Below, in pieces: positions 54,633 to 64,000 of a stretch of 64,000 nucleotides of DNA. The stretch is from Sphingomonas paeninsulae. GTDB lineage: Bacteria > Pseudomonadota > Alphaproteobacteria > Sphingomonadales > Sphingomonadaceae. Both the position numbers and the translations under genes were made by a program. The stretch covers positions 682,001 to 746,000 of the forward strand of contig NZ_CP032829.1 in NCBI RefSeq assembly GCF_003660165.1, read 5' to 3'. Position 1 is the stretch's first letter. Each line of letters begins with the position of its first letter. The notes under the pieces are model-generated. The model was given only the letters and a program-made list of their open reading frames with translations. It was not told the origin of the DNA and searched no databases.

Positions 54633-55151
54633 TTAGTTCTTACGAAGCTTGACGGTGTTCTTCTTCGCCTTGGCCTTATCGGCGGCAGAGACGAGCTCGA
54701 TCACTTCGACCGAACCACCGGCAGCTTCAACAGCCTCGCGGGCACCCTTTGAAACACCGGCAACCTTGAACGATAGCTTGGCCGAGAATTCACCCTTGCC
54801 GAGCAAACGCACGCCATCCTTACCGCCGCGAGCAAGACCAACAGCCTTGAGCGCTTCGTGATCGATAACAGCCGACACATCGAGCTTCTTGGCATCAACC
54901 AGCTTCTGGATCATGCCGAGGTTAACCTCTGCACAGTCGCGAGCGAAGATGTTATTGAAACCGCGCTTTGGCAAACGCATGTGGAGTGGCATCTGACCAC
55001 CCTCGAAGCCATTGATCGACACACCCGAACGGCTGGTCTGACCCTTTTGGCCGCGTCCTGCGGTCTTGCCCTTGCCCGAACCGATACCGCGTCCAACGCG
55101 CATACGGCCCTTGCGAGCACCATCATTATCTCTGATTTCGTTAAGTTTCAT
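54633..55151 (-). CDS. rplO: 50S ribosomal protein L15
   Basis: A 172-residue L15 with the basic Gly-rich start [26 protein letters not shown] and the globular domain [24 protein letters not shown]. It exceeds the E. coli protein (144 aa) by an Ala/Lys-rich tail ([16 protein letters not shown]). It follows rpmD in the standard order and is followed by a terminator-like structure. Confidence 0.96.
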   Translation of the reverse strand: MKLNEIRDNDGARKGRMRVGRGIGSGKGKTAGRGQKGQTSRSGVSINGFEGGQMPLHMRLPKRGFNNIFARDCAEVNLGMIQKLVDAKKLDVSAVIDHEALKAVGLARGGKDGVRLLGKGEFSAKLSFKVAGVSKGAREAVEAAGGSVEVIELVSAADKAKAKKNTVKLRKN

Positions 55152-55193
55152 TGCACTCGCTTTCGCTTTTGTCGCGCTGATAGAATGAGCGTC

Positions 55194-55370
55194 TTAGCTC
55201 TGCACTTCGACCATGTGCCGCACTGCGCGGATCATGCCCCGAGTTTCGGGAGTATCTTCCAGCTCCGAAACCTTATGCATCTTGTTGAGGCCCAAACCAA
55301 TCAGCGTAGCACGCTGATTGGCAGTCCGGCGGATGGGCGAGCCCGTCTGCTTGATCGTGATCTTGGCCAT
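55194..55370 (-). CDS. rpmD: 50S ribosomal protein L30
   Basis: A 58-residue L30: [20 protein letters not shown], then [13 protein letters not shown] and the end [13 protein letters not shown]. The size and sequence match the family fully. It starts four bases after rpsE and precedes rplO, the normal spc-operon order, and is easily missed because of its length. Confidence 0.95.
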   Translation of the reverse strand: MAKITIKQTGSPIRRTANQRATLIGLGLNKMHKVSELEDTPETRGMIRAVRHMVEVQS

Positions 55371-55374
55371 GATG

Positions 55375-56115
55375 TTACTCCGTCACCAGCGCTGCATCGG
55401 CTTCCGCCGTCTGCGAACCACCACGACCCAGCAGATCGGCAATCTTCTTGCCGCGACGCTGTGCAACCGACTTTGGCGAAGTCTGCTCGCCAAGCGCCTC
55501 AAAGGTTGCGCGGATCATATTGTATGGGTTCGATGTTCCGACCGACTTGGTTACAACGTCTGCAACGCCGAGCGATTCGAAAATTGCGCGCATTGGACCA
55601 CCGGCGATGATGCCCGTTCCCTGTGGTGCCGAACGAAGCGTCACGCGACCAGCACCGAAGTGGCCGTTACCGTCATGATGCAGCGTACGACCTTCACGAA
55701 GAGGAACGCGAATCATCTTTTTCTTTGCAGCCGCAGTTGCCTTCGAAATAGCTTCCGGCACTTCGCGCGCCTTACCGTGCCCAAAGCCTGCACGACCCTT
55801 GCCATCGCCAACGACAACCAGAGCTGCGAAACCGAAACGCTTGCCGCCCTTAACTGTCTTCGAAACGCGGTTGATGTGTACGAGCTTTTCGATCAGCTCT
55901 TCGCCGCCATCATCGTTTCCGCCGCGATTATCGCGACGTCCACGGTTGTTGCTGTCGCGTCCACCACGGTTGTTACCACCGCCCGGCCCGCTGCGATTAC
56001 CGCCTGGACCACCACGACCGGGGCCGCCTGGGCCCCGTCCGCGAGGAGCTTCTGTCGGAGCCGGAGCACCTGCGTCGGCTGCCGGGGCTGCCTGAATTTC
56101 GTTTTCGTCAGCCAT
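55375..56115 (-). CDS. rpsE: 30S ribosomal protein S5
   Basis: A 246-residue S5. The canonical domain ([40 protein letters not shown], then [16 protein letters not shown]) occupies residues 70-230. The first 70 residues are a low-complexity extension: an Ala/Pro/Glu lead and then an Arg/Gly/Asn-rich tract resembling RGG boxes, ending in DDGG. E. coli S5 (167 aa) lacks it. It follows rplR directly and precedes rpmD. Confidence 0.96.
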   Translation of the reverse strand: MADENEIQAAPAADAGAPAPTEAPRGRGPGGPGRGGPGGNRSGPGGGNNRGGRDSNNRGRRDNRGGNDDGGEELIEKLVHINRVSKTVKGGKRFGFAALVVVGDGKGRAGFGHGKAREVPEAISKATAAAKKKMIRVPLREGRTLHHDGNGHFGAGRVTLRSAPQGTGIIAGGPMRAIFESLGVADVVTKSVGTSNPYNMIRATFEALGEQTSPKSVAQRRGKKIADLLGRGGSQTAEADAALVTE

Positions 56116-56469
56116 TTAGAATTCCAATCCGCCTTCGCGTGCACCTTCGGCGAGCGCTTTCACGCGGCCGTGGAACAGGAAACCACCACGATCGAAAACA
56201 ACGTGCGTTACGCCCGCCGCCTTCGCACGCTCAGCAACCGTCTTACCAACGGCAGTCGCTGCGTCGATCGTCGCGCCGGTTGTTGCGCGTGCGTCTTTTT
56301 CGAGGCTCGATGCAGCAGCGACCGTGGTCCCTGCCGTATCGTCGATGATCTGCGCGTAGATATGACGACCCGAACGATGGATAGACAAACGTGGACGCAA
56401 AGTGCCCTTCGCACGCAGTTTGGTGCGAACGCGCTGACGGCGTTTCGCGAAAAGTGACAGCTTGGCCAT
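56116..56469 (-). CDS. rplR: 50S ribosomal protein L18
   Basis: A 117-residue 5S-rRNA-binding protein. Family elements are [35 protein letters not shown] and the C-terminal [28 protein letters not shown]. Its ATG overlaps the rplF stop by one base, and its stop abuts the rpsE start, showing tight coupling. Confidence 0.97.
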   Translation of the reverse strand: MAKLSLFAKRRQRVRTKLRAKGTLRPRLSIHRSGRHIYAQIIDDTAGTTVAAASSLEKDARATTGATIDAATAVGKTVAERAKAAGVTHVVFDRGGFLFHGRVKALAEGAREGGLEF

Positions 56470-57002
56470 TACTTCTTCTTACCTTCTTTGCGGAAGATGT
56501 ACTCACCGCGATATTTGATGCCCTTGCCCTTATAGGGCTCCGGCTTACGCCAGCGGCGGATTTCCGCAGCTAGTTGACCGACCTTTTGCTTGTCGATCCC
56601 GGTGATGTGAATTGTCGTCTGATCGGGCGTCTTCACATCCAGATCGTCAGGCACATCGATATCTACATCATGCGAATAGCCGAGCTGAAGTTTAAGCTTC
56701 GGACCCTGCGAATTGGCACGATAACCGACACCGGTGATTTCCAGCGTCTTGGTGAAACCATCGGTCACACCGGTGACGAGGTTTTGAACCAGCGTGCGCT
56801 GCATCCCCCAGAACGAACGTGCGCGCTTCGTGGCATTGGCTGGCTTTACCGAAATGGTGCCATCCTCAACCGCGTACGTGACATCTTCGGCGAGCGACAA
56901 AGTCAGCGTGCCCTTTGGCCCCTTTACCGAAAGCAGACCGCCTTCGATCGTGGCGGTGACGCCAGCAGGAACCGGAACAGCTTTTTTACCGATGCGGCTC
57001 AT
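56469..57002 (-). CDS. rplF: 50S ribosomal protein L6
   Basis: A 177-residue two-domain L6: [20 protein letters not shown], the duplicated alpha/beta fold, and the C-terminal motif [19 protein letters not shown] with FRKEGKKK. Length is normal. It sits between rpsH and rplR with one-base overlaps at both ends. Confidence 0.97.
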   Translation of the reverse strand: MSRIGKKAVPVPAGVTATIEGGLLSVKGPKGTLTLSLAEDVTYAVEDGTISVKPANATKRARSFWGMQRTLVQNLVTGVTDGFTKTLEITGVGYRANSQGPKLKLQLGYSHDVDIDVPDDLDVKTPDQTTIHITGIDKQKVGQLAAEIRRWRKPEPYKGKGIKYRGEYIFRKEGKKK

Positions 57003-57397
57003 TAGAATACCTCCGCAAGGATTTCGCCGCCGACGTTATGCTCACGGGCTTCCGCATCGGAAAGCACGCCGCGTGGCGTCGAGACGATGGTGATTCCAAG
57101 GCCGTTGCGAACCCGGGGAAGTTCTTTCGACCCCGAATAGACGCGGCGACCAGGCTTCGACACACGCGCCACGTGGCGGATGGCGGGCTGGCCCTCGAAA
57201 TATTTGAGTTCAATGCGGATGCCACCATGTCCAGCCAGCTCTTCTTCCGAATAGCCGCGGATGTAGCCTTCGCGCTGAAGCACATCGAGCACACGCACCC
57301 GGAGCTTCGACGCCGGGCTCATTACTGAGTCCTTGCGTGCCTGCTGGCCGTTGCGGATGCGGGTGAGCATATCACCCAGTGGATCGGTCAATGACAT
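57002..57397 (-). CDS. rpsH: 30S ribosomal protein S8
   Basis: A 131-residue S8, a primary 16S rRNA binder and, in E. coli, the translational repressor of the spc operon. It begins [19 protein letters not shown] and ends [26 protein letters not shown] with the STxxGxL motif. Order rpsN-rpsH-rplF is standard. Confidence 0.97.
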   Translation of the reverse strand: MSLTDPLGDMLTRIRNGQQARKDSVMSPASKLRVRVLDVLQREGYIRGYSEEELAGHGGIRIELKYFEGQPAIRHVARVSKPGRRVYSGSKELPRVRNGLGITIVSTPRGVLSDAEAREHNVGGEILAEVF

Positions 57398-57407
57398 ATC
57401 TTAACCC

Positions 57408-57713
57408 TTACCAGCTCGACTTCGTAACACCGGGGATCAGGCCCTTATTAGCCAGATCGCGCAGCATGATACGGCTGAGGCGGAACTTACGATAATAGGC
57501 ACGTGGCCGACCGGTAAGCAGGCACCGGTTACGAACACGCGTTGGATTCGCGTTACGTGGCAAAGCCGACATCTTCAGGCGAGCCATCAACCGGTCGCTG
57601 TCATCAGCATTCTGGTCGTTGGCAATGGCGCGAAGCGCTGCAAATTTGGGAGCATATTGCTTCACCATCGCCTTGCGCTTCTCGTTCTTGTTGATCGAAC
57701 TCTTTTTCGCCAT
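57408..57713 (-). CDS. rpsN: 30S ribosomal protein S14, zinc-free type
   Basis: A 101-residue S14 lacking the CxxC zinc motifs of the short form; it keeps [31 protein letters not shown] and the end [11 protein letters not shown]. This is the long, zinc-independent (C-minus) type usual in proteobacteria. It starts three bases after the rplE stop. Confidence 0.97.
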   Translation of the reverse strand: MAKKSSINKNEKRKAMVKQYAPKFAALRAIANDQNADDSDRLMARLKMSALPRNANPTRVRNRCLLTGRPRAYYRKFRLSRIMLRDLANKGLIPGVTKSSW

Positions 57714-57716
57714 GGT

Positions 57717-58310
57717 TTAGGCCGCCTTCTTTTCTGCAGCTGCTTCTTCGATCGGGAACGGGAAGCCGAACAGGCGAAGCAATTCGCGTGCTTCGTCATC
57801 GGTGTTCGCGGTCGTTGCAACGATCACATCCATGCCACGGATCGTATCGACCCGGTCATAGGAAATTTCCGGGAAGATCAGCTGCTCTTTGATACCACAG
57901 GCATAATTGCCACGACCATCAAAGCTCTTGTCGCTCAGTCCGCGAAAATCGCGAACACGCGGGAGAGCGATCGTGATGAAGCGATCGAGGAATTCGAACA
58001 TCCGGTCGCGGCGCAGCGTGACCTTGCAGCCGATCGGCATGCCTTCGCGCAGCTTGAACTGAGCAACCGACTTCTTGGCCTTGGTCACAACGGGCTTCTG
58101 CCCTGCGATCAATTCCATTTCACCAGCGGCCTGATCAACCTTCTTCTTATCCTGCGTCGCTTCGCCAACACCCATGTTAAGCACGATCTTTACAAGACGC
58201 GGGACCTGCATCGGGTTGGTGTACCCGAACTTCTCGGTCATCGCCTTGACGATACGCTCGTCATAGATGCCCTGCATACGGGGCTTACTGCGTTCCGCTG
58301 CCTTAACCAT
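57717..58310 (-). CDS. rplE: 50S ribosomal protein L5
   Basis: A 197-residue 5S-rRNA-binding protein. Motifs: [42 protein letters not shown], and [29 protein letters not shown]. It carries an Ala/Lys-rich C-terminal tail ([10 protein letters not shown]) beyond the E. coli length. It overlaps the end of rplX by 8 bp. Confidence 0.97.
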   Translation of the reverse strand: MVKAAERSKPRMQGIYDERIVKAMTEKFGYTNPMQVPRLVKIVLNMGVGEATQDKKKVDQAAGEMELIAGQKPVVTKAKKSVAQFKLREGMPIGCKVTLRRDRMFEFLDRFITIALPRVRDFRGLSDKSFDGRGNYACGIKEQLIFPEISYDRVDTIRGMDVIVATTANTDDEARELLRLFGFPFPIEEAAAEKKAA

Positions 58311-58623
58311 TGATCGTCTCCCCGGAGCGCACTGCTACCCGGACTTTCTTGCCGTCCTGAATTTCGAAACGGACGCGTGTGGGCTTGCCCGTCTTGGGGT
58401 CCTCCAAAGCGACCTTCGATACGTGCATCGGCGCTTCGAACCGATCGAGTCCGCCCTGCGGGTTCTCTTGGCTCGCCTTGCGATGACGCGTGGCGATGTT
58501 GACACCCGACACAACGACCTTGCCGTCCTTCGGGAAGGACTTGGTCACTTCGCCATGCTTGCCCTTGTCCTTGCCGGACAGGACGACGACCTTGTCGCCT
58601 TTTTTAATCTTCAGTGCCGACAT
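58303..58623 (-). CDS. rplX: 50S ribosomal protein L24
   Basis: A 106-residue assembly-initiator protein with the KOW motif [22 protein letters not shown] and [30 protein letters not shown]. The ATG at 58623 is chosen over a longer frame that runs into rplN. Its stop lies 8 bp inside rplE and its start overlaps the rplN stop. Confidence 0.97.
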   Translation of the reverse strand: MSALKIKKGDKVVVLSGKDKGKHGEVTKSFPKDGKVVVSGVNIATRHRKASQENPQGGLDRFEAPMHVSKVALEDPKTGKPTRVRFEIQDGKKVRVAVRSGETING

Positions 58624-58991
58624 TACAGCACCTCCGGAGCGAGCGAGATGATCTTCATGTAATTCTTGGCACGCAGCTCGCGACAAACTGGGCCGAAGAT
58701 ACGGGTGCCAATTGGCTCCTCGTTCTTGTTGACCAGCACCGCGGCATTGCCGTCGAAGCGGATCGTCGAACCATCGGCGCGATGAATGTCCTTGGCAGTG
58801 CGAACGATAACGGCGCGATGCACGTCACCCTTCTTCACTTTACCGCGGGGTGCGGCTTCCTTGATGGAAACGACGATCACATCGCCGACACCGGCGAAGC
58901 GACGCTTCGATCCACCAAGTACCTTGATGCACTGCACGCGCTTGGCACCAGAGTTATCGGCTACGTCCAGGTTGGACTGCATTTGAATCAT
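58623..58991 (-). CDS. rplN: 50S ribosomal protein L14
   Basis: A 122-residue L14 at the inter-subunit face. Unbroken family sequence: [20 protein letters not shown], then [22 protein letters not shown] and the end [11 protein letters not shown]. It is between rpsQ and rplX in standard order. Confidence 0.97.
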   Translation of the reverse strand: MIQMQSNLDVADNSGAKRVQCIKVLGGSKRRFAGVGDVIVVSIKEAAPRGKVKKGDVHRAVIVRTAKDIHRADGSTIRFDGNAAVLVNKNEEPIGTRIFGPVCRELRAKNYMKIISLAPEVL

Positions 58992-59005
58992 GGTTCAGTC
59001 CTTCC

Positions 59006-59272
59006 TTACGCGTTATCTTCGACGCCGGTATCGGCAACGCCGCTACCGTCAATCACTTTCCAGGTCTTCAACTTCGACAGCGGCGCACACTCTTCGATGC
59101 GCACGATCTGGCCGAGCTTGAAAACATTGCCCTCGTCATGGGCATGGTACTTCTTGGTGCGACGAATGATCTTGCCGTACAGAGGGTGCTTAACCTTCCG
59201 TTCGACATTGACCACCACCGTCTTGTCTCCCTTGTCGGAAACAATGACACCGGTGAGAACGCGCTTTGGCAT
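59006..59272 (-). CDS. rpsQ: 30S ribosomal protein S17
   Basis: An 88-residue OB-fold S17: [34 protein letters not shown], then [10 protein letters not shown] and [17 protein letters not shown] short C-terminal acidic tail ([12 protein letters not shown]) is extra. It follows rpmC by 12 bp. Confidence 0.97.
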   Translation of the reverse strand: MPKRVLTGVIVSDKGDKTVVVNVERKVKHPLYGKIIRRTKKYHAHDEGNVFKLGQIVRIEECAPLSKLKTWKVIDGSGVADTGVEDNA

Positions 59273-59284
59273 CTCTAGTCTTCC

Positions 59285-59488
59285 TTACTTCGCTTCGGCC
59301 GCGACGCGCGCGGTCTGGAGCGTCTTGATCTGTGCGATCGTGCGGCGGACTTCGCGCACTCGCGAAGGCTTCTCGAGCTGGTTGGTCGCAGCCTGAAAGC
59401 GAAGGTTGAAGGCCTCCCGCTTCAGTTCACCCAACTGCGTCGACAGCTCATCGCTTGTCTTCGCATTCAAGTCGGCAATCTTGGCCAT
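59285..59488 (-). CDS. rpmC: 50S ribosomal protein L29
   Basis: A 67-residue two-helix protein at the tunnel exit where SRP and trigger factor dock. Sequence: MAKIADLNAKTSDELSTQLG, LKREAFNLRFQAATNQLEKP, then RRTIAQIKTLQTAR. The ATG at 59488 is the true start, two bases after the rplP stop region; longer frames upstream are inside rplP. Confidence 0.96.
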   Translation of the reverse strand: MAKIADLNAKTSDELSTQLGELKREAFNLRFQAATNQLEKPSRVREVRRTIAQIKTLQTARVAAEAK

Positions 59489-59489
59489 C

Positions 59490-59924
59490 TTATTTGGCTC
59501 CCAGATGCGAGAAGTCACCCAATCGGGCAACGACCTTGGTTTTGATCGGCAGCTTTTCCATCGCGCGGCTGAACGCAATTGCTGCGATCGGGCCGGGAAC
59601 GCCGTCGAGTTCGAACAGTATGCGGCCCGGCTTGACCCGTGCTGCCCAATATTCGGGAGCGCCCTTACCCTTACCCATGCGGACTTCGGCAGGCTTTGCC
59701 GAAACTGGCACGTCGGGGAAAATGCGGATCCACAAACGACCTTGACGCTTGATGTGACGCGTGATCGCGCGGCGAGCCGCTTCGATCTGACGCGCGGTCA
59801 AACGATCCGGTTCCATTGCCTTCAGGCCATAAGAACCGAAGTTGAGGTCCGTACCACCCTTTGCGTCGCCATGAATGCGACCCTTATGAGCTTTGCGGAA
59901 TTTGGTGCGCTTTGGTTGAAGCAT
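59490..59924 (-). CDS. rplP: 50S ribosomal protein L16
   Basis: A 144-residue L16 near the A site. [21 protein letters not shown] at the start, the [24 protein letters not shown] loop and [18 protein letters not shown] are all present. The Arg81-region residue hydroxylated by YcfD in E. coli falls in the MGKG-loop area. Order rpsC-rplP-rpmC is standard. Confidence 0.97.
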   Translation of the reverse strand: MLQPKRTKFRKAHKGRIHGDAKGGTDLNFGSYGLKAMEPDRLTARQIEAARRAITRHIKRQGRLWIRIFPDVPVSAKPAEVRMGKGKGAPEYWAARVKPGRILFELDGVPGPIAAIAFSRAMEKLPIKTKVVARLGDFSHLGAK

Positions 59925-59934
59925 CTATCTGTCC

Positions 59935-60630
59935 TCAGCGAGCCGGACGGACGCCGGAAGTCTGAGCTTCCATCATCAGCCGTTCTTGCGAAAGTGGATC
60001 GTGACCCAGGATCTCGCCCTTGAAAATCCATACCTTCACGCCGCAAACACCATAGGCAGTGTGTGCTTCATGCTCGGCATAGTCGACGTGGGCGCGCAGC
60101 GTGTGCAATGGAACCCGACCCTCACGATACCATTCGGTACGTGCGATTTCGGCTCCACCCAACCGACCGGCGCAGGTGATCCGGATACCCTCTGCACCAA
60201 GACGCAGGGCCGATTGAACGGCACGCTTCATGGCACGACGGAAAGCGATACGACGCTCGAGCTGATCGGCAACACCCTGTGCAACGAGCTTGGCATCGAT
60301 TTCCGGCTTGCGGATTTCAACGATGTTCAGCGACACGTCCGAAGACGTCATCTTGGCGATCGCAACGCGCAGCTTTTCAATGTCCGCGCCCTTCTTGCCG
60401 ATGATGACGCCCGGGCGTGCAGCATAGACCGAGATGCGGCAAAGTTTTGCAGGGCGCTCGATAACGACCTTCGAGATTGCAGCCTGCGGCAGCGACTTGA
60501 AGATGTGACGACGGATGCGCAGGTCTTCGAGAAGCAAACGACCATAGTCAGCACCGTCGGCGTACCAGCGGCTGTCCCATGTGCGGTTGATCTGAAGCCG
60601 AAGCCCGATCGGATTTGATTTCTGACCCAT
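59935..60630 (-). CDS. rpsC: 30S ribosomal protein S3
   Basis: A 231-residue S3 lining the mRNA entry site. [20 protein letters not shown] start, KH domain with [17 protein letters not shown], and the C-terminal [25 protein letters not shown] with [13 protein letters not shown]. The ATG at 60630 gives the family start; an upstream in-frame extension lies in rplV. It follows rplV by one base. Confidence 0.97.
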   Translation of the reverse strand: MGQKSNPIGLRLQINRTWDSRWYADGADYGRLLLEDLRIRRHIFKSLPQAAISKVVIERPAKLCRISVYAARPGVIIGKKGADIEKLRVAIAKMTSSDVSLNIVEIRKPEIDAKLVAQGVADQLERRIAFRRAMKRAVQSALRLGAEGIRITCAGRLGGAEIARTEWYREGRVPLHTLRAHVDYAEHEAHTAYGVCGVKVWIFKGEILGHDPLSQERLMMEAQTSGVRPAR

Positions 60631-60631
60631 A

Positions 60632-61015
60632 TTAGGCTTCCTGTTCCTGCACTTCGCGCACAACGACGCGAAGACGGCTGAACGGCTTGACGATCTGCGT
60701 CGAACGACCGCGAGCGCGGGTTGCGAAACGCTTCATCGACAATCCTTTGCCGACGCTGGCTTCGACCACGACAAGCGCATCGACATCGAGATTATGATTA
60801 TTCTCGGCATTGGCGATTGCTGATGCCAGGCATTTGCGAACATCGATCGCCATGCCCTTGGTTGAGAACTTTAGGATGTTCATCGCATCGCCAGCCTTGC
60901 GGCCACGGATGAGCGTTGCAACCAGACCAAGCTTCTGAGCTGAACCGCGAATCGCGGTCGAGGTAGCCAGGGCTTCATTTTCAGCAACGCGGCGTGGGTT
61001 GACGGTTTTAGACAT
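60632..61015 (-). CDS. rplV: 50S ribosomal protein L22
   Basis: A 127-residue L22 whose beta-hairpin lines the exit tunnel: [26 protein letters not shown] at the start and the hairpin [27 protein letters not shown] slightly longer N-terminus ([17 protein letters not shown]) than E. coli. It overlaps the rpsS stop by one base. Confidence 0.96.
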   Translation of the reverse strand: MSKTVNPRRVAENEALATSTAIRGSAQKLGLVATLIRGRKAGDAMNILKFSTKGMAIDVRKCLASAIANAENNHNLDVDALVVVEASVGKGLSMKRFATRARGRSTQIVKPFSRLRVVVREVQEQEA

Positions 61016-61290
61016 CAGCGCTTGCCCTTCTTGTCCGCGGCGTGGCCGGGGAAATAGCGCGTGGGAGCAAACTCGCCGAGCTTCATGCCAACCATGTCTT
61101 CGTTCACGGAAACGGGAACGAACTTACGGCCGTTATAGACGCTGAACGTCAAGCCGACGAACTGTGGCAGAATTGTTGAACGACGCGACCAAGTCTTGAT
61201 CGGAGCGCGGGCGTTCGTATCCTGCGCGGTTTCTGCCTTTTTCAGCAGATGCAGGTCAACGAACGGACCTTTCCAGACGGAACGGGCCAT
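61015..61290 (-). CDS. rpsS: 30S ribosomal protein S19
   Basis: A 91-residue S19 that binds 16S rRNA in the head with S13. [20 protein letters not shown], then [29 protein letters not shown] and the end [21 protein letters not shown]. The ATG at 61290 has AGAGGTA-like GAAGAGG upstream; the frame before it lies in rplB. Confidence 0.97.
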   Translation of the reverse strand: MARSVWKGPFVDLHLLKKAETAQDTNARAPIKTWSRRSTILPQFVGLTFSVYNGRKFVPVSVNEDMVGMKLGEFAPTRYFPGHAADKKGKR

Positions 61291-61292
61291 GA

Positions 61293-62128
61293 CTACCTCT
61301 TCTTCTTGGCGTGACGCGACCGGATGATCATCTTGTCGGTCGATTTGTTCGAACGGGTACGAGCACCCTTGGTCGGCTTGCCCCATGGCGTCACTGGGTG
61401 ACGACCACCGGAGGTCCGGCCTTCACCACCGCCGTGCGGATGGTCGACCGGGTTCTTTGCGACGCCGCGCGTCAGGGGGCGGATGCCCTTCCAACGATTG
61501 CGACCCGCTTTGGCAAGGTTCGTGTTCGCGTTATCGGGGTTGGATACCGCGCCCACTGTCGCCATGCACGTGCCGTGAATGTAACGCTGCTCGCCCGAGT
61601 TCAGACGAACGATCACCATGCCGCGATCACGACCGACGACCTGCACGTAAGTACCTGCCGAACGTGAAATCTGACCGCCCTTGCCTGGCTTCATCTCCAC
61701 GTTGTGGACAATGGTGCCGACAGGAACCGACGACAATTCCATCGCGTTGCCCGGCTTGACGTCGGTCTTCTTCGCAGCGACGATCTTGTCACCGACCGCA
61801 AGACGCTGCGGTGCGATGATGTAGTTCTGCTCGCCATCGGGATAGTTGATGAGAGCAATGAACGCGGTACGGTTGGGATCGTACTCGAGACGCTCAACGG
61901 TGCCTTCGACGTCCCACTTGCGACGCTTGAAGTCGATGAAGCGATAGCTCTGCTTGTGGCCCCCGCGATACCGCGCGACGTCACATGACCTTTGTTGTTG
62001 CGACCACCGGTCTTGTGCTTACCCTCGGTAAGCATCTTGACGGGCTTGCCCTTCCACAGCGACGACTTGTCGACGAGGATAAGTCCGCGTCGGGCCGGGC
62101 TGGTCGGATTATAATGTTTAAGTGCCAT
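61293..62128 (-). CDS. rplB: 50S ribosomal protein L2 (frameshifted in this sequence)
   Basis: L2 is needed for subunit joining and peptidyl transfer. The N-terminal piece is correct up to VTSRGIAG and then reads out of frame; the rest ([19 protein letters not shown] onward) continues in a second frame through [22 protein letters not shown], the universal [10 protein letters not shown] active-site loop and [19 protein letters not shown]. One missing G in the run whose plus-strand position is 61960-61964 explains it; repair gives a normal 278-residue L2. Because L2 is essential, sequencing error is the likely cause. Confidence 0.95.
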
Positions 62129-62131
62129 GGC

Positions 62132-62470
62132 TTAAATTCCCGTGGTCACGTCGATCGACTGGCCTGCGGCCAGCGTCACGATTGCCTTTTTGAAATCCGA
62201 GCGAGTGTAGGGCGTGCCCTTCCACTTCTTGGTCTTGCCTTTCTGGACGATGGTATTCACCTTCATCACAGAAACGGAGAACAGCGCCTCAACCGCAGCT
62301 TTGATCTGCGGCTTCGTTGCATCGTTCGCGACCTTGAACACAACTGCGTTGTATTCGCTCATCATCGTCGATTTCTCGGTGATGTAAGGGGCTACGACTA
62401 CGTCGTAATGACGTATCTCGACGCCAGCGCCCGCCTTGACGGGCTTTATAGCCCGGCCAAACTTAGCCAT
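62132..62470 (-). CDS. rplW: 50S ribosomal protein L23
   Basis: A 112-residue L23 at the tunnel exit, docking site of trigger factor and [36 protein letters not shown] and the RNA-binding loop [26 protein letters not shown] are typical. The N-terminus is a few residues longer than in E. coli ([19 protein letters not shown]). It overlaps the rplD stop by 8 bp. Confidence 0.96.
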   Translation of the reverse strand: MAKFGRAIKPVKAGAGVEIRHYDVVVAPYITEKSTMMSEYNAVVFKVANDATKPQIKAAVEALFSVSVMKVNTIVQKGKTKKWKGTPYTRSDFKKAIVTLAAGQSIDVTTGI

Positions 62471-63092
62471 TGAACCGCGCCTCCAGCTTTTCGACTGCCG
62501 CGCGGGTCAGGACCAGCGTTTCAGCTTTAAGAATGTCGTAAACGTTCGCGCCCACTGCGGGCAAGACGTTAATCGTGTGGATGTTGCCGCAAGCGAGCGC
62601 GAAGCTCGTGTCGACCACATCCCCGTCAATGACCAAAGTGGTCTTGCCAAAGCCCAGGCTGGCCAGATTGGCGAACAAGTTCTTGGTCTTGCCATTTTCG
62701 ACAGCCAGATTGTCCATGACAATTAGCGTGCCGTCCTTGATCTTCGACGACAGGGCCATTTTGAGGCCCATCGCACGGATTTTCTTGTTTAGCGACGGGT
62801 TGAAGTCACGAACGCGAGCACCGTGAGCTTTACCACCGCCGATGAACGTTGGCGCGCGACGGTTACCGTGACGGGCGGTACCGCCACCCTTCTGGTTACC
62901 GAACTTTTTACCGGTGCGCGCAACATCAGCACGCTCGCGAGTGCCACGGGCCGTGCCGCGACGCTTTTCGAGCTGCCAGACGACAACACGGTGAAGAATG
63001 TCGGCGCGTGGGTCGAGACCGAACACGTCTTCATTCAATTCGACGTCCGAAGTTGACTTCGCGCCGTCGAGAGTCTGAACTTGCAGTTTCAT
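62463..63092 (-). CDS. rplD: 50S ribosomal protein L4
   Basis: A 209-residue L4. The tunnel loop is present as [54 protein letters not shown], split here only for description, and [18 protein letters not shown] ends the globular part. In E. coli L4 represses the S10 operon; no evidence of that mechanism is visible here. It follows rplC by two bases. Confidence 0.96.
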   Translation of the reverse strand: MKLQVQTLDGAKSTSDVELNEDVFGLDPRADILHRVVVWQLEKRRGTARGTRERADVARTGKKFGNQKGGGTARHGNRRAPTFIGGGKAHGARVRDFNPSLNKKIRAMGLKMALSSKIKDGTLIVMDNLAVENGKTKNLFANLASLGFGKTTLVIDGDVVDTSFALACGNIHTINVLPAVGANVYDILKAETLVLTRAAVEKLEARFNG

Positions 63093-63094
63093 GA

Positions 63095-63850
63095 TCAGCC
63101 CTCCTGGCCGTCGGTCGCTGCTGCCGTCGTCTCAACGACTTCGGCAGGCGTGTCCGCTGCGGTGTTGGTGTTGGCAGGAGCCTTGACCGATGCAGGATAT
63201 GGAGCGTCGGCATGGCGCGCGATTTTGGTCGCGTCCTTGACCATCAGCCATGTCCCCTTCGAGCCAGGAACCGAACCCTTAACGAACAACAGGCCGCGCT
63301 CGACGTCGGTCGATACGATCTCGAGGTTCTGCTGGGTACGCTGACGATCGCCCATATGGCCGGCCATCTTCTTGCCCTTGAAAACTTTACCTGGATCCTG
63401 ACGTTGCCCGGTCGAACCCAGCGAACGGTGAGACACCGAAACACCGTGGGTTGCGCGGAGACCGCCAAAGTTCCAGCGCTTCATACCGCCCTGGAAGCCC
63501 TTACCCTGCGTATGACCCGTCACATCGACCATCTGGCCGGGGACGAAATGATCTGCAGAGATTTCTGCGCCGACATCGACGAGAGCATCTTCCGAAACGC
63601 GAAATTCGTAAACGCGCGCCTTCAGCTCGACTTCGGCTTTACCGAAGTGACCGCGCTGTGGTTTTGCAACGTTCTTGGCTTTCGCAGTACCCGCACCAAC
63701 CTGAACAGCGACGTAACCGTCACGATCAGCAGTACGCTGCGAAATAACCTGGTTATTCTCAAGCGCCAAAACAGTGACGGGCACATGACGACCGTCGTCC
63801 TGGAACAAGCGGGTCATCCCCATTTTCTTCGCGATCACGCCAGTGCGCAT
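63095..63850 (-). CDS. rplC: 50S ribosomal protein L3
   Basis: A 251-residue L3. [20 protein letters not shown] start, the central [21 protein letters not shown] extension reaching the peptidyl-transferase centre, and [21 protein letters not shown]. It is longer than E. coli L3 (209 aa) by an Ala/Thr/Glu-rich tail. The ATG at 63850 fits the GAGGAG site seven bases upstream; an ATG at 63856 is too close to that site. Stem-loops fill the leader beyond. Confidence 0.95.
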   Translation of the reverse strand: MRTGVIAKKMGMTRLFQDDGRHVPVTVLALENNQVISQRTADRDGYVAVQVGAGTAKAKNVAKPQRGHFGKAEVELKARVYEFRVSEDALVDVGAEISADHFVPGQMVDVTGHTQGKGFQGGMKRWNFGGLRATHGVSVSHRSLGSTGQRQDPGKVFKGKKMAGHMGDRQRTQQNLEIVSTDVERGLLFVKGSVPGSKGTWLMVKDATKIARHADAPYPASVKAPANTNTAADTPAEVVETTAAATDGQEG

Positions 63851-63876
63851 GACCATGCTCCTCAAATGCAACAGAG

Positions 63877-63993
63877 GCCCGCAAGGACTATTCCTTACGG
63901 GCTTGCCTCAGCCCCATATATAAATGCGTGTCCCCGTCAGGGCTGGTTCCTCCGTTAGGAGGAGACGGGGGACGCAGACCCCAGCAAGCTGGG
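63877..63993 (-). promoter_or_regulatory. Stem-loop-rich leader upstream of rplC
   Basis: Three structures lie in tandem: an 11-bp stem with a 4-nt loop (63877-63902) just before the rplC ribosome-binding site; CCCCGTC/GACGGGG (63932-63970) enclosing a perfect TCCTCC-GTTA-GGAGGA hairpin; and CCCAG-CAAG-CTGGG (63980-63993, within the last bases). No gene fits here up to the window end; rpsJ would be expected further upstream. Regulatory function is inferred from the density of structure. Confidence 0.45.
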
Positions 63994-64000
63994 CGGTATC

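Noticed and set aside
55318-56457. 379-codon open frame antisense to rpsE and rplR
   Set aside because: It covers essential ribosomal genes on the opposite strand and has low-complexity composition produced by their repeats.

Overview
This 64 kb window is chromosomal core sequence from an alphaproteobacterium, almost certainly of the order Sphingomonadales. The evidence is a long S10-spc-alpha ribosomal block of alphaproteobacterial type, an S5 protein with an Arg/Gly-rich N-terminal extension, an exosortase-A-associated glycosyltransferase and polymer ligase, the tamA/tamB and tonB-exbB-exbD-exbD neighbourhoods, and many TTG/GTG starts. No prophage, insertion sequence, CRISPR array, rRNA or tRNA gene was seen.

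Layout. 1-4.6 kb: envelope translocation module TamB (runs off the left edge) and TamA. 4.6-7.2 kb: small conserved proteins around an S24-type repressor; between it and a divergent small Cro-like protein lie three evenly spaced 14-bp palindromic operators. 7.2-10 kb: exopolysaccharide glycosyltransferase and polymerase/ligase. 10-16.4 kb: type IB topoisomerase, MscS channel, MaoC dehydratase plus thiolase, PPOX-fold protein, ABC exporter. 16.7-19.3 kb: TonB energy-transduction operon. 19.5-34.9 kb: housekeeping genes (FolB and a pteridine-reductase-like SDR, Nudix, CCA-adding enzyme, a c-di-GMP phosphodiesterase, ParC, glutaminase, cytochrome b561, a membrane glycosyltransferase, PurL). 35.1-36.3 kb: bfd-bfr iron storage pair with a Fur-box-like site, then an Hpt protein. 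36.4-42.1 kb: TPR protein-bamB-der, panB, DUF427, RidA and ArsC-like genes. 42.1-44.4 kb: a gene-poor accessory patch with small membrane ORFs and scattered GTCCGC-type inverted repeats. 44.4-48.1 kb: guaA and a secreted prolyl oligopeptidase. 48.2-64 kb: one leftward ribosomal super-operon from rplC to rplQ, containing secY, adk, rpoA and an inserted glutamate dehydrogenase gene.

A striking global feature is that six genes (tonB, bamB, the TPR gene, guaA, the prolyl oligopeptidase gene and rplB) are each broken by what looks like one missing base, always at or beside a G/C homopolymer. Since rplB and guaA cannot all be dead, this is best read as residual sequencing error rather than biology.

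The most interesting biological candidates are the three-operator switch between the S24 repressor and the Cro-like ORF, the terminator-plus-promoter that splits the spc operon before secY, gdhA placed inside the ribosomal super-operon, and the stem-loop cluster in front of rplC.
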